A stretch of 64,000 nucleotides of DNA from Alloscardovia criceti DSM 17774 (GCF_000376885.1 NZ_AQXR01000010.1:409335-473334), one strand, 5' to 3'; numbered from the stretch's first letter, positions 26,233 to 36,153 are shown. Numbers and translations are program-made. Notes: generated by a model from the letters alone, not told the origin.

Positions 26233-26934
26233 ATGAGTTACATTGATGTACAACACTGCTTTAAACGCTATGAGATGGGCGATACACGCATCATCGCGAA
26301 CAACGATGTAACTTTTAGCGTGGAAAAAGGAGAACTCGCCATTATCCTCGGCGCCTCAGGCGCAGGAAAGTCCACCATGCTGAACCTGCTGGGCGGCATG
26401 GATACCTGCGATGAGGGATCCATCGTGATTGACGGTAAGGATATCTCCGGTTTTAACGCCCGTCAGCTCACCGCCTATAGGCGCACCGATGTGGGATTTG
26501 TTTTCCAATTTTATAATTTGATTTCAAATCTTACTGCCCGGGAAAATGTGGAGTTTGCCTCCGAGGTCGTATCCAAAGCTATGAAGCCGGAAGAGGCTCT
26601 CGCTTCAGTGGGGCTGAGCGAGCGCATGAATAATTTCCCTGCGCAGCTTTCTGGCGGCGAGCAGCAACGCGTGGCCATTGCACGCGCTATTGCGAAAAAT
26701 CCGAAGCTGCTCTTATGCGACGAACCAACCGGCGCGTTGGACTACCAGACGGGTAAACAAATACTGCAGATTCTTCAGGATATGAGTCGTGTACACGGAT
26801 CGACAGTGATTATTGTGACGCACAACGCGCTCATCGCGCCGATTGCGGACCGCGTTATCCGCATGGCTGACGGCAAAGTGCGCAGTGTAGACATCAATGA
26901 GCATCCAGAAGAAATCGCCAATATAGAGTGGTAG
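26233..26934 (+). CDS. ABC transporter ATP-binding protein, MacB/LolD type
   Basis: The ATPase subunit of an exporter-type ABC system. The 233-residue protein has Walker [10 protein letters not shown] at residues 40-48, the Q-loop FVFQFYNLI, signature [15 protein letters not shown] near residue 138, and Walker [13 protein letters not shown] with the EPTGALD ending typical of the MacB/LolD/FtsE subfamily. The permease gene starts nine bases downstream, so the two form one unit. Subfamily members power mechanotransmission across the membrane, not classical solute transport; the substrate here cannot be read from sequence. Confidence 0.93.
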   Translation: MSYIDVQHCFKRYEMGDTRIIANNDVTFSVEKGELAIILGASGAGKSTMLNLLGGMDTCDEGSIVIDGKDISGFNARQLTAYRRTDVGFVFQFYNLISNLTARENVEFASEVVSKAMKPEEALASVGLSERMNNFPAQLSGGEQQRVAIARAIAKNPKLLLCDEPTGALDYQTGKQILQILQDMSRVHGSTVIIVTHNALIAPIADRVIRMADGKVRSVDINEHPEEIANIEW

Positions 26935-26943
26935 GGCTGTAAG

Positions 26944-29900
26944 ATGGCACGGAGTTATCGAACGCTATGGAAGGATATTTGGCGTTCGCTACTGAAGTCG
27001 AAGGGACGTTTCCTCTCGATTCTCATACTCATGGCCATTGGATCCTTTGCTTTGGTGGGATTGAAGGCTACGAGTCCAGATATGCGCCTCACTTCGCAGC
27101 ATTATTTTGATACATATAATCTCGCCGATATTCAAATGACCAGTACGCTGGGCATGACGGATCGGGATGAGAAGATTGCCTCCAGCATCAGCGGCGTGAA
27201 AAACGTGGAGTTTGGCTATTTTACAGATGTAACCGTGGGTACTTCGATTACGCCGATTCGAGTCTTTTCCGCTCCGGATAAAATTTCACGCTATGAAGTG
27301 GTATCAGGCAGGCTTCCACAGTCTGGCTCGACCACCGAAATTGCCGTGACAAATCAACTCTCCGACGACTACAAGCTGGGCGACACCATTACGCTGAAGG
27401 AGTCAAGTAGTACAGAGTCGACCTCAGGGAACAGTGAAGATACAGAGTCGGATGTCCTTTCTGAGCACACCTTTACCATCGTGGGGTTCGTCAATTCTGT
27501 GGAGATGATTTCCACCCTCAATATGGGACAATCTACGGCGGGCACGGGCACGCTGGAAGGCTACGCCGTTGTCGATCCGCAGGTATTTACCACGGATTAC
27601 TACATGATTGCCCGTTTTACCTTTGATGATTTGCAATCCTTGGATCCCTACTCCACCACCTACACTTCGCGTCTGACTGCACATAGGGATGCTTTGACGG
27701 CTGCATACAAGAATCGTCCAGATGAAAGACTGTCCGAGGTCAAGGCCGAGGCACAGAAAAAGATTGACGATGCTCAAGCACAGGTAGATGAGTCTAAGCA
27801 AAAGCTTGCCGATGGACAGACACAGCTGGATGATGCGCAAAAACAGATAGACGAGGCGCAGGCGCAGATAGACGCTCAAAGTGCGCAGGCGACGGATGCT
27901 CAAAACACGATAAACCAGTCACAAGCTCAGCTAAACGAGGCTGCACAAACCTTAAATTCTTCCGCGGATTCCTTAAACGATTTTGGCAATCAACTCGCCA
28001 CAGCAAAAGCTCAGCTGGATTCGGCCTATACGCAGCTTCAGACTCAGGCCGAAACGTTAAACGCCGCACGCATACAGCTGATTGACGCTCAAAATCGCAT
28101 AAATGCGGGGCGTCAACAGATTGAGCAGGCGCGGAGTATGGGCGTACCCGAAGAGCAACTTGTCGCTCAAGAGCAGGCTTTAAACGCTTCTCAGAGTCAA
28201 GTAAATGAACAGCGCGCCACCTATGATGCCGGACTGTCCCAGTACAATGCCGCTCTGGAAGCATACAATTCCGGCGTAGCGAACTACCAAGCGCGGTACG
28301 CCCAATGGAGTCAAGCGGTCGATGAGTACAATGCTGGCAAGTCCACCTATGATTCCAACGCCCAGGCCTTAGATCAAGCTCGTTCTGATCTTCAGAGTGG
28401 AAATGCCCAGATTGCCGACGCACAGGCTCAGCTCGACGAGAAAAAGCAGGAACTCGCTCAAAACAAGGCCGACTACGACTCCCAGCTGGCTGATTCTCAG
28501 CAAAAAATTGCCGATGCTGAGGCAGATATCGCCCAATCCCAAGAAAAGCTCGATGCCATGACCTCCTCGGCATACTCCATCGACAGCCGCCGTGAATGGC
28601 TGGGTTCCGAGGGTTATATCGTCTACAGTAGCTCGCCGCAGACTATCGAATCCTTGTCCAATATCTTCGCCCTCTTCCTCTACTTCGTCGCCGCTATGGT
28701 GACCATCACCACCATGTCCCGCTTCGTCGATGAGGAGCGTACCAATGCAGGCGCCATGAAGGCCTTGGGCTACTCCAATTTCGCGGTCATTCTCAAATTC
28801 CTCGTCTACGGCTCCGCATCCAGCCTTCTCGGCGCAGTCATAGGCATCCTCTTTGGTCTGTATTTTATGCCTACCGTTGTGTACACTTCGCTCGTTTCGA
28901 GCTTTACTATGCCGTCGATTGAGTTGCACTTCTACTTTGGCATTTCTGCGATTACGGCTCTTGTATCCCTCGCCTGTGCCACGGTACCGACGCTGTTCGT
29001 GGCTATTAAGGAATTACACGAGAAACCCGCGGCTTTGCTGCTGCCTAAGCCTCCGGTGGCGGGCGCCTCAATTTTGCTCGAGCGCGTGCGCTTTATCTGG
29101 AATCGCCTCAGCTTCACCTACAAAGTGACGATTCGCAATATCTTTAGATATAAGGATCGCATGTTTATGACGGTGTTCGGCGTGGCCGGCGCGACGGCTC
29201 TACTCTTCGCCGGGCTGGGTTTGCAAGCATCGATCAATGGCACAAGCTCTCGTCAAACGGATACCTTGGTCACGTATGACCTCATCGTGGCGAAAAACTC
29301 CTACACCACGGCAGAAGACGACCAAAAATTAGAGGATATGCTGGACTCCTCCTCCGTATCTTCGTCGAAGGCCGTGCACTTTGAGACCACATCCATTACT
29401 GCGGGCAAGAATGAGGAAAAGAACACCATTTCCGTCATCGTCCCAGAAAATAACACGAACTTTGACCAGTACGTCACCTTATACAGCAGAAGTGCCAAAT
29501 CCGTGCTGAACCTCACGGATGAGGGCGCGGTAATCACCGAGCGTATGGCCGAACTAAAGCATCTGAAGGTGGGCGACTCCCTCACTGTGCAGGATGACAA
29601 CGGCATAGACCGCACAGTCAAGATTGCGGGCATTGCTGAAATGTATATGGGGCATTCGTTGTATATGACGCCTGCGTACTATGCGAAGATCTTTGGCAAG
29701 GCCTACACCACCAACGCATATTTGGTGAATTTGAAGGATCGCAGCAGTAACTCCATCCAGCAAGTTTCTGCCGATTTCATCCAGCTTTCCGCCGTGGCAT
29801 CTGTCATACAAAATATCGCTTTAACACGTCAAATTGATGTGATTGCCGATTCGCTGAACATGGTCATGCTGGTGCTCGTATTCGTCGCCATTTTGCTCGC

Positions 29901-30255
29901 CTTGATTATTCTGTACAATCTTACGAATATCAACGTTTCTGAGCGTATTCGTGAATTGTCGACGATTAAGGTGCTGGGCTTCTTCGATAAGGAAGTAACG
30001 CTGTATATTTACCGCGAAACGATTATCTTGTCCATCGCGGGCATCGCACTGGGCTTTGGATTAGGCGCAGCCTTGCATCTGTATATGTTGGAAGTGGTGC
30101 CACCGAATTTGGTGATGTTTAATCCAGATCCGGGTTATCTGCCGTATGTGGTGCCGATCGTAGTAATCATCGCCACCTTGTGGGGCCTGTCGCTGTATGT
30201 GCACCGACGCATGCGCACAGTGGACATGCTGGAAGCGCTCAAGTCCGTGGAGTAA
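26944..30255 (+). CDS. FtsX/MacB-type ABC permease with a long extracellular coiled coil
   Basis: A 1103-residue permease. It has an N-terminal membrane helix (about 16-38), an extracytoplasmic region, a very long alpha-helical coiled-coil segment (about residues 260-540, rich in Gln, Ala, Asp and Leu with repeats such as DAQAQ and a break near GVPEEQL), a first FtsX-type three-helix block (about 570-690), a second extracytoplasmic domain (about 770-960) and a second FtsX block (about 970-1085). The coiled coil probably forms an antiparallel hairpin reaching into the wall. Architecture resembles Gram-positive permeases with YhgE-like loops. Partner is the ATPase just upstream. Substrate unknown: a wall enzyme, lipid or peptide is possible. 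Confidence 0.88.
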   Translation: MARSYRTLWKDIWRSLLKSKGRFLSILILMAIGSFALVGLKATSPDMRLTSQHYFDTYNLADIQMTSTLGMTDRDEKIASSISGVKNVEFGYFTDVTVGTSITPIRVFSAPDKISRYEVVSGRLPQSGSTTEIAVTNQLSDDYKLGDTITLKESSSTESTSGNSEDTESDVLSEHTFTIVGFVNSVEMISTLNMGQSTAGTGTLEGYAVVDPQVFTTDYYMIARFTFDDLQSLDPYSTTYTSRLTAHRDALTAAYKNRPDERLSEVKAEAQKKIDDAQAQVDESKQKLADGQTQLDDAQKQIDEAQAQIDAQSAQATDAQNTINQSQAQLNEAAQTLNSSADSLNDFGNQLATAKAQLDSAYTQLQTQAETLNAARIQLIDAQNRINAGRQQIEQARSMGVPEEQLVAQEQALNASQSQVNEQRATYDAGLSQYNAALEAYNSGVANYQARYAQWSQAVDEYNAGKSTYDSNAQALDQARSDLQSGNAQIADAQAQLDEKKQELAQNKADYDSQLADSQQKIADAEADIAQSQEKLDAMTSSAYSIDSRREWLGSEGYIVYSSSPQTIESLSNIFALFLYFVAAMVTITTMSRFVDEERTNAGAMKALGYSNFAVILKFLVYGSASSLLGAVIGILFGLYFMPTVVYTSLVSSFTMPSIELHFYFGISAITALVSLACATVPTLFVAIKELHEKPAALLLPKPPVAGASILLERVRFIWNRLSFTYKVTIRNIFRYKDRMFMTVFGVAGATALLFAGLGLQASINGTSSRQTDTLVTYDLIVAKNSYTTAEDDQKLEDMLDSSSVSSSKAVHFETTSITAGKNEEKNTISVIVPENNTNFDQYVTLYSRSAKSVLNLTDEGAVITERMAELKHLKVGDSLTVQDDNGIDRTVKIAGIAEMYMGHSLYMTPAYYAKIFGKAYTTNAYLVNLKDRSSNSIQQVSADFIQLSAVASVIQNIALTRQIDVIADSLNMVMLVLVFVAILLALIILYNLTNINVSERIRELSTIKVLGFFDKEVTLYIYRETIILSIAGIALGFGLGAALHLYMLEVVPPNLVMFNPDPGYLPYVVPIVVIIATLWGLSLYVHRRMRTVDMLEALKSVE

Positions 30256-30275
30256 ATCTCGCAGAGTAATAAGCG

Positions 30276-30312
30276 AAAAAAAATGGAGGTAGACCGAAAT
30301 CTACCTCCATTG
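30276..30312 (-). terminator. Intrinsic terminator of the purine permease gene
   Basis: AATGGAGGTAGA (30282-30293) pairs with TCTACCTCCATT (30300-30311). On the minus strand the stem is followed by a run of eight T (the A-run at 30276-30283 on the plus strand), so it terminates the minus-strand permease transcript and may also stop the converging ABC operon. Confidence 0.85.
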
Positions 30313-30332
30313 CTGTGTTCAGATTGTATACA

Positions 30333-31742
30333 CTACAGCGCCGCTTGCAAAGCCAAATCAATCACGAAAAGCACAGCTACAGCCCAAATAATTGGGTGCA
30401 CCTTGTTTGCTTCCTTCTTGCACACCTTGACGATGCAGTAGGTGATAAATCCTGCGGCAATTCCATAAGAAATGGAGTAGGCAAATGCCATGAAAATGCC
30501 AGTGAAGAAGGCAGGAATAGCTTCGGAAACGTCATCCCATGCGATTTCTGCAAAGGAGCTCATCATCATGCAACCAACGATGACCAGTACTGGAGATGTG
30601 GCAGCACTTGGAATAGCGGAAACGAGTGGCGCAAAAATAGCAGACAGTGCGAAACCAATGGCTACGACCACGGAAGTTAAGCCCGTACGGCCGCCAGCAG
30701 CAATACCTGCGGCGGATTCCACATAAGTGGTGGTGTTTGATGTACCGAGCAAGGAGCCGATGGAGGTAGCGGTCGCATCCGCAAACAGTGCCTTATCCAT
30801 CTTGGAACTGAAGCCAGAGCCCTCTTCCATTTCCTTCTCATCCTCTTCGGAGAAGATGCCTGCACGGCGACCAGTACCGATAAAAGTACCGATGGTGTCG
30901 AAGGTATCCGACAGGGAGAAAGCGAAAATCGTGACGAGCACAATAGGCAGACGCGAGGCATCCGCAAACAAGGAAGGGAAGCCCTGAGGCGTGAAAATAG
31001 CCAAGAAGGTTTGTGGCAACTGTTGGAAAGATTCGCCCAGGCTAATGGACTGACCCATGGTGGTTAAACCATAAGGGATGCCCACAAGCGCAGCCACGAT
31101 AATAGCGATAACCAATGCGCCCTTGTTCAGCCAGCTCAATGGCTCTGGGAATTTAATCAACAGCATAGCGATGGCTACGATTAAGCCAATAAGAAATACT
31201 TGCAACTGTGGGTCTGCAAAAGAGGACAGCGCAGGCACGCCTGAATCAAAATTGATGACCTTAATATTGAGCAGACCGACATAGGCAATGAAAATACCAA
31301 TGCCGCCGCCGATAGCGTGCTGAAGCATCGGCGGGATGGATTTGATAATCATCTTTCGCAGCGAGGTGGCGGTAATGATGATGTTGATAATGCCGCAGAT
31401 GAATACCATGGACATGGCTTCCTGCCAGCTAAAGCCGACGCCCTTGACGACGGTGAAGGTGAAGAATGCATTCAACCCCATACCTGGAGCGAGCGCGTAT
31501 GGCACATTGGCAAATAAGCCCATGATTAATGTGCCAATAATAGAAGCAATAATGGTAGCGAGGAAGACAGCACCCCATGGCATGCCGGTTTCGCTCAAAA
31601 TGCTTGGATTAACTGCAATGATGTAGGCCATTGCAAAGAAGGTGGTCAGACCAGCAGTAATCTCCGTAGATACTGTGGTGCCATTCTTCTTTAAATTGAA
31701 GAATTCCATGTCTTCGTGAACTTTCTCTCGTTTATTATTCAT
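30333..31742 (-). CDS. NCS2/AzgA-type purine permease
   Basis: A 469-residue integral membrane transporter with about 12 hydrophobic segments, most like the AzgA group of guanine/hypoxanthine/adenine permeases (PbuG type). Group markers include GTTVSTEITAGLTTFFAMAYI, NPSILSETGMPWGA, NVPYALAPGMGLNAFF near residue 83, and the GTSNTTTYVESAAGI motif near residue 330. It takes up purine bases with protons. I use the ATG at 31742; a TTG two codons earlier and an ATG at 31709 (starting MEFFNLKKN, closer to the usual family start) are alternatives. No purine riboswitch is visible upstream. It follows pstB on the same strand, separated by two hairpins. Confidence 0.9.
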   Translation of the reverse strand: MNNKREKVHEDMEFFNLKKNGTTVSTEITAGLTTFFAMAYIIAVNPSILSETGMPWGAVFLATIIASIIGTLIMGLFANVPYALAPGMGLNAFFTFTVVKGVGFSWQEAMSMVFICGIINIIITATSLRKMIIKSIPPMLQHAIGGGIGIFIAYVGLLNIKVINFDSGVPALSSFADPQLQVFLIGLIVAIAMLLIKFPEPLSWLNKGALVIAIIVAALVGIPYGLTTMGQSISLGESFQQLPQTFLAIFTPQGFPSLFADASRLPIVLVTIFAFSLSDTFDTIGTFIGTGRRAGIFSEEDEKEMEEGSGFSSKMDKALFADATATSIGSLLGTSNTTTYVESAAGIAAGGRTGLTSVVVAIGFALSAIFAPLVSAIPSAATSPVLVIVGCMMMSSFAEIAWDDVSEAIPAFFTGIFMAFAYSISYGIAAGFITYCIVKVCKKEANKVHPIIWAVAVLFVIDLALQAAL

Positions 31743-31784
31743 AGGCAATAAGCTTGCACTCTTACTGCCGCTTTAAAAGCAGAA

Positions 31785-31854
31785 GTACCCCGAGATAAAC
31801 TCCCGGAGTACCCTGCTCTTAAAGTTATGAGGTCGCACCTACAGTGCAACCTCA
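31785..31854 (-). terminator. Tandem hairpins downstream of pstB
   Basis: A strong hairpin (31828-31838 with 31844-31854, eleven pairs with one mismatch) lies just after the pstB stop. A second, weaker one (about 31782-31808, GTAC-n-CCG arms) follows. Neither has a long T-run on the minus strand, so they may only reduce read-through into the permease gene. Confidence 0.5.
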
Positions 31855-31864
31855 TACAGTTTAC

Positions 31865-32644
31865 TTAACCAAATCGACCAGAGATGTAGTTCTCGGTTTC
31901 TTCTGAATTTGGATTGGAGAAGATCGTCGTTGTATCGTCCATTTCTACGAGATGACCCGGCTTTCCAGCACCTTGGGTGTTGAAGAATGCCGTGGTATCG
32001 CTGACACGTGCAGCCTGCTGCATATTGTGTGTCACGATGACGATTGTAAACTCTTCCTTCAATTCGCCAATCAAGTCTTCGACGGCGAGCGTAGAAATTG
32101 GGTCCAAAGCCGAGCACGGCTCATCCATAAGCAGGACTTGAGGATGCACAGCAACTGCGCGCGCAATGCACAAACGCTGCTGCTGACCACCGGACAGGCC
32201 GATTCCCGGCTTATCGAGGCGATCCTTCACGTCTTCCCACAAAGCGGCACCACGCAGGGCCCACTCCACCAGCTCGTCCGCGTCCGACTTGGATATGCGC
32301 TTATTGTTGAGCTTGACGCCCGCGAGCACATTATCGCGAATAGACATGGTTGGGAATGGGTTTGGGCGCTGGAATACCATGCCCACATCGCGGCGTACCT
32401 CTACAGGATCTGTGTCTGAAGCGTAGAGATCCTTGCCCTCGAGCAAAACCTTACCTTCGACATGTGCGCCCGGCGTGGTTTCATGCATGCGGTTCAAGGT
32501 GCGCAATACGGTAGATTTTCCGCAACCAGATGGTCCGATAAAAGCAGTGACCTTGTTTGGTTCGATAACCATATTCACATCGTCTACAGCGTGGAAATCG
32601 CCGTAGTACACGTTGAGATGATTGACATCAATACGTTGTCCCAT
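31865..32644 (-). CDS. pstB: Phosphate ABC transporter ATP-binding protein
   Basis: ATPase of the high-affinity phosphate importer. The 259-residue protein has Walker [10 protein letters not shown] near residue 38, a PstB-type Q-loop ([11 protein letters not shown]), signature [14 protein letters not shown] and Walker [13 protein letters not shown], with the [11 protein letters not shown] ending diagnostic of PstB. Last gene of pstS-pstC-pstA-pstB, 19 bases after pstA. No phoU follows; the next gene is a purine permease. Confidence 0.96.
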   Translation of the reverse strand: MGQRIDVNHLNVYYGDFHAVDDVNMVIEPNKVTAFIGPSGCGKSTVLRTLNRMHETTPGAHVEGKVLLEGKDLYASDTDPVEVRRDVGMVFQRPNPFPTMSIRDNVLAGVKLNNKRISKSDADELVEWALRGAALWEDVKDRLDKPGIGLSGGQQQRLCIARAVAVHPQVLLMDEPCSALDPISTLAVEDLIGELKEEFTIVIVTHNMQQAARVSDTTAFFNTQGAGKPGHLVEMDDTTTIFSNPNSEETENYISGRFG

Positions 32645-32663
32645 GAAAAATACCTTTCACTGC

Positions 32664-33704
32664 TTACTTGGTCTTGACCGAGAAAATCTTGGCAACCAGG
32701 CGACCAATACCGTTCAAAATAAGTACCAGCGCAATCAGCACAAGAGCGGCAGCCCATGCGCGTTCCATACGAATTCCTGGTACACACAATCCGGCGGAAG
32801 CTGTGCCGATTTGCGCATCGGCTGGGCAGGATGCGATGCCCTGCTGGAATTCGTTATAGACATACACTGGCAAAGTTGTCATGCGTCCGCTAAAGAGGTT
32901 GAAGTTTGTGCTCGAAATCGATCCTGCGGCAATCAGCAGTGGCGCTGTTTCGCCGATAACGCGTGCAATAGCCAAAATCACGCCGGATACTATGCCCGGT
33001 AAGGCGGTTCGAAGCACCACCTTGATGATGGTGCGATACTTCGGCACACCCAAGGCGTAAGCCGCTTCGCGCAAATCCAATGGCACGATGGCGAGCATTT
33101 CCTCTGTCGAGCGCACGATGGTTGGAATCATCAAAATCGACAGGGCGACGGAACCCACGAAGCCGTTCACCGTGCCCGGCCCGAAGATGAGACTGAACAT
33201 GGCGTAAGCAAACAAACCAGCCACAATCGAAGGAATACCACTCATCACGTCGACGAGGAAGGAAATGGCCCCGTGCAAACGGTTCCTCTCGGAGTATTCC
33301 ACCAGATACACGGCTGTCATAATGCCCACAGGCACCGAGATAATCATGGCACCTAGGGTGATTTCCAGCGTTCCAATGGCTGCATGCAGGATGCCGCCGT
33401 ACGGGTACAAGCCGCCGACGACGCCACGCATATTATGTGTCAGGAAGTACCAGTCAAATCGTTGCACACCGTTGACAATGGTGGTGTACAGCACCGAAAT
33501 CAATGGGATAAGTGCAATGGCGAAGGCCACATACACCAAGCAACGCATGATGACATCTGTGCGCTTACGCGAGGCGATAAACGAGCGCGTTGGCTTGAAC
33601 TTGTCGAAGTCTGGCTGGGGACCCTTGGCTTTGCCTGGATTAGAGGTAGAAGTTTTCTTCTCCACAGCCTTCACACTGATGTGAGGAGTAGCTTCAGTAG
33701 CCAT
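32664..33704 (-). CDS. pstA: Phosphate ABC transporter permease PstA
   Basis: One of the two membrane subunits of the phosphate importer. The 346 residues include a long cytoplasmic N-terminus (about 60 residues, Lys/Pro-rich) and six membrane helices, with the EAA-type loop (RSTEEMLAIVPLDLREAAYALG near residue 195, split by the usual Gly) that contacts PstB. Its ATG overlaps the pstC stop codon by one base (TAATG), indicating coupled translation. Confidence 0.94.
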   Translation of the reverse strand: MATEATPHISVKAVEKKTSTSNPGKAKGPQPDFDKFKPTRSFIASRKRTDVIMRCLVYVAFAIALIPLISVLYTTIVNGVQRFDWYFLTHNMRGVVGGLYPYGGILHAAIGTLEITLGAMIISVPVGIMTAVYLVEYSERNRLHGAISFLVDVMSGIPSIVAGLFAYAMFSLIFGPGTVNGFVGSVALSILMIPTIVRSTEEMLAIVPLDLREAAYALGVPKYRTIIKVVLRTALPGIVSGVILAIARVIGETAPLLIAAGSISSTNFNLFSGRMTTLPVYVYNEFQQGIASCPADAQIGTASAGLCVPGIRMERAWAAALVLIALVLILNGIGRLVAKIFSVKTK

Positions 33705-34654
33705 TACTTACCTCCCTTCTTAGAAGAACGCTTTGGAGTAGACGAGCGATGTGTAATGCGTCGAGCCGTGTAATTGACCACGAAGGTGATGATGAAGAGC
33801 ACCAGACCGGAAGCAATCAGCGTAGAGACACCCATGGAATCTGCCTCTGGGAACTGAGCCGCAATATTGGCTGCAATGGTTTGATTGCGAGAAGCGGTGA
33901 AAAGCTGAACCATGTAGGTGCTTCCTGGAGAAAGAATCATCAGCACCGCCATGGTCTCGCCCAAAGCACGACCCAGACCGAGCATGGAAGCCGACAGCAG
34001 ACCGCTCGCACCGAAAGGCAGTACGGATAGCTTAATCATTTCCCATTTCGTAGCACCCAAGGCCAAAGCTGCCTCCTGCTGAAGCAGCGGTGTTTGCACG
34101 AAAATATCTCGAGCCATGGAGGTGATAATAGGCAAAATCATAACCGCCAGCACCACGGATACAGTTGCGATGGTGCGTGGTGGATTGGATACTTCCCCAC
34201 CAAAAATAGGAATCCAGCCCAACACATCGTGGATGACTTTCCACACAGGATAGGTGTGTGGTACGAGAATCAAGGCTCCCCACAAACCGTAAACTACGGA
34301 TGGGATAGCCGCCAGCAAATCGACTACATAGCTCAGCAGCGTGGCGAGTCGGCGTGGCGCGTAATGAGAAATGAATAATGCAATTCCTACCGCTACGAAG
34401 AATGCGAGCGCGAGGGCGATTGCGGATGCGAGAACGGTACCGAAGATCAGCGGACCGACAAATTCAAAGAAGTTTTTGGTTCTTCCTCCGGTGAAGGAGG
34501 AAATGGTTTTTTCAACTGCTGCCTTATTTCCTACGAAAACAGGGCTAGCTTGGATGAGCAAGAATACTGCGACTGCAGCAAGAACGGCAAGGATGAGCAC
34601 GCCTGCTGCAACGGCACACCATCTGAAAAGCTTGTCAGCTGTAATTTTTTTCAT
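33704..34654 (-). CDS. pstC: Phosphate ABC transporter permease PstC
   Basis: The second membrane subunit of the phosphate importer, 316 residues, six membrane helices. The family features are visible: an N-terminal helix (about 10-32), AIPSVVYGLWG near residue 115, and the EAA-like loop (QQEAALALGATKWEMIKL near residue 190). Starts at an ATG overlapping the pstS stop by one base, again as TAATG, so the whole pst unit is translationally coupled. Confidence 0.94.
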   Translation of the reverse strand: MKKITADKLFRWCAVAAGVLILAVLAAVAVFLLIQASPVFVGNKAAVEKTISSFTGGRTKNFFEFVGPLIFGTVLASAIALALAFFVAVGIALFISHYAPRRLATLLSYVVDLLAAIPSVVYGLWGALILVPHTYPVWKVIHDVLGWIPIFGGEVSNPPRTIATVSVVLAVMILPIITSMARDIFVQTPLLQQEAALALGATKWEMIKLSVLPFGASGLLSASMLGLGRALGETMAVLMILSPGSTYMVQLFTASRNQTIAANIAAQFPEADSMGVSTLIASGLVLFIITFVVNYTARRITHRSSTPKRSSKKGGK

Positions 34655-35835
34655 TACTGAGCCTCCTCGCTGGTAATGGAATCCACCGTTGTCATCATTT
34701 GTTGTCTTAAGGCTGATGGCAAGGCTGCTGATCCAGCATTATCCTGAGCAATTTTTTGACCTGCATCGCTCAAAACGTAGGTAAGCCATTGCTTCACAAA
34801 GGTGGCTGTGCGGTGCGACTTGTAGGTTTGACATGCTACGTCGTAGCTGACCAAAGCGATTGGATACACACCTTCCACTTCGGTGGCGTAATCTACATCG
34901 ACAACGTATCGATTTTCGCCTTCGATATCGGTTTTGAGCGGAGAGTTTTCAATGAGCTTTGCGGTGGCGTCTGGGCTTGGGGCTACATAGCTATCTCCAA
35001 CTTTTACGGCTATTGCTCCCAAACCTGCAATCTGTGCGTAATCGGCATATCCGATGGTTCCCTGAGCTTGACCAATGGTCATCACCACGCTTGGCGTACC
35101 TTTAGCGCCCTGTCCGACGCTGTTTGGCCACGTTTCTGTTGGTTCGCTCGTCCACACTTCCGGAGCTGCTGCGTGCAAGTATTTTTGGAAGGTTTTTGTC
35201 GTACCAGACTTATCGGATCTCCACACTGGTGTGATTTCCAGCTCTGGTAGCTGCGCGGCAATGCTTGGATTTTCTGCCTGAATTTCAGGATCGTTCCACA
35301 TCGTTATTTTGCCTTGGAAGACTTTGGCAATGGTTTGTGGAGACATCTGAATGGCATTATCTTCTAAGCCGTAGTCGGAGAGGTTGTATGCCAATGCAAT
35401 TGGTGAAACATATGCAGGCACTTCAAAGGCTGTGCCCTGTGCGCAGACATCTGCGGACTCTTCTAACTGCTCATCACTTAATGGGGAGTCCGTTCCGGCC
35501 CACGCGATGGCGCCTGTCAAGAAGGTATTGACACCAGCACCAGATCCGGAAGGATCATATGAAATCGCGGTATCCGGTTGAGCCGCGCTGAATCCTACAA
35601 TCCATGCATCTACTGCAGATTTTTGGGAAGACGCACCTGCTGCTGCAAATTCGCCCTCAAGATGCTCAAGTTGGGTAGCACTCCATGATGCTTCAGTAAG
35701 TGAAGAACTAGGAACGTTGTCTCCGCAAGCTGCGAGTGAGAACACACTTGCTCCAACGAGCATAGAAGTTAGTACTTTACGCCACGACTTCGGTACATTC
35801 GAAGAAGATGGACGGTGTTTTTTTGTATGACCCAT
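34654..35835 (-). CDS. pstS: Phosphate-binding lipoprotein PstS
   Basis: Captures phosphate outside the membrane and delivers it to PstCA. The 393-residue precursor has a basic N-terminus, hydrophobic stretch and lipobox LAAC, with Cys37 as the lipidated residue. The mature part shows PstS binding-site stretches: GAGASSQ-like AAGASSQKSAVDAW, YDPSGSGAGVNTF, AWAGTDSPL, and WRSDKSGTTKTFQKYL. I use the ATG at 35835 with GAGAG upstream, not the TTG four codons earlier. A promoter-like -10 (35873-35878) and an overlapping PHO-box-like repeat lie just upstream, so induction by phosphate limitation is likely. Confidence 0.95.
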   Translation of the reverse strand: MGHTKKHRPSSSNVPKSWRKVLTSMLVGASVFSLAACGDNVPSSSLTEASWSATQLEHLEGEFAAAGASSQKSAVDAWIVGFSAAQPDTAISYDPSGSGAGVNTFLTGAIAWAGTDSPLSDEQLEESADVCAQGTAFEVPAYVSPIALAYNLSDYGLEDNAIQMSPQTIAKVFQGKITMWNDPEIQAENPSIAAQLPELEITPVWRSDKSGTTKTFQKYLHAAAPEVWTSEPTETWPNSVGQGAKGTPSVVMTIGQAQGTIGYADYAQIAGLGAIAVKVGDSYVAPSPDATAKLIENSPLKTDIEGENRYVVDVDYATEVEGVYPIALVSYDVACQTYKSHRTATFVKQWLTYVLSDAGQKIAQDNAGSAALPSALRQQMMTTVDSITSEEAQ

Positions 35836-35872
35836 GACTTCTCTCAATACTCACGAGATGTGTACAAGTCTT

Positions 35873-35908
35873 ATTTTACAGTAACCGGTCACAAATGGTT
35901 CATTCGCC
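35873..35908 (-). promoter_or_regulatory. pstS promoter with PHO-box-like direct repeat
   Basis: On the minus strand a TAAAAT -10 (35878-35873) has no good -35 17 bases upstream (GAACCA), as expected for an activated promoter. Covering that -35 position is a tandem 11-base repeat read on the plus strand, GGTCACAAATG (35887-35897) then GTTCATTCGCC (35898-35908); the second unit fits the actinobacterial PhoP unit G(G/T)TCAYYYR(G/C)G at nearly all positions. The repeat points away from pstS, which is unusual. Confidence 0.5.
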
Positions 35909-36118
35909 TGCGGGCATAGCACAATCTTTTAAAAATTTTTTGGCAAAAATACAAAATATGGCCGAATCGTTAACAAGCTCTTAATAAATCGGCCTAAAAT
36001 CTTTATTTTGGTAAGGTAAACACGCCGAATATGACGAACATCACACAGTGAGACACGCCACAGCGACGGCTTATTTCTTAGCAAAATGAGAACGCTCACA
36101 TTTTTTCTCTGCACACGG

Positions 36119-36147
36119 TTGAAATGAAAACACAGAGTTGCTATTCT
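36119..36147 (+). promoter_or_regulatory. Orphan promoter in front of a candidate small RNA
   Basis: TTGAAA (36119-36124), a spacer of exactly 17 bases, and TATTCT (36142-36147). No open reading frame follows on this strand; transcription would begin near 36154 and run straight into the hairpin at 36155-36200. Confidence 0.5.
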
Positions 36148-36153
36148 TAACCA

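Noticed and set aside
31743..31864. Purine riboswitch before the purine permease
   Set aside because: The spacer shows two simple hairpins but no three-way junction with the conserved purine-aptamer loops.
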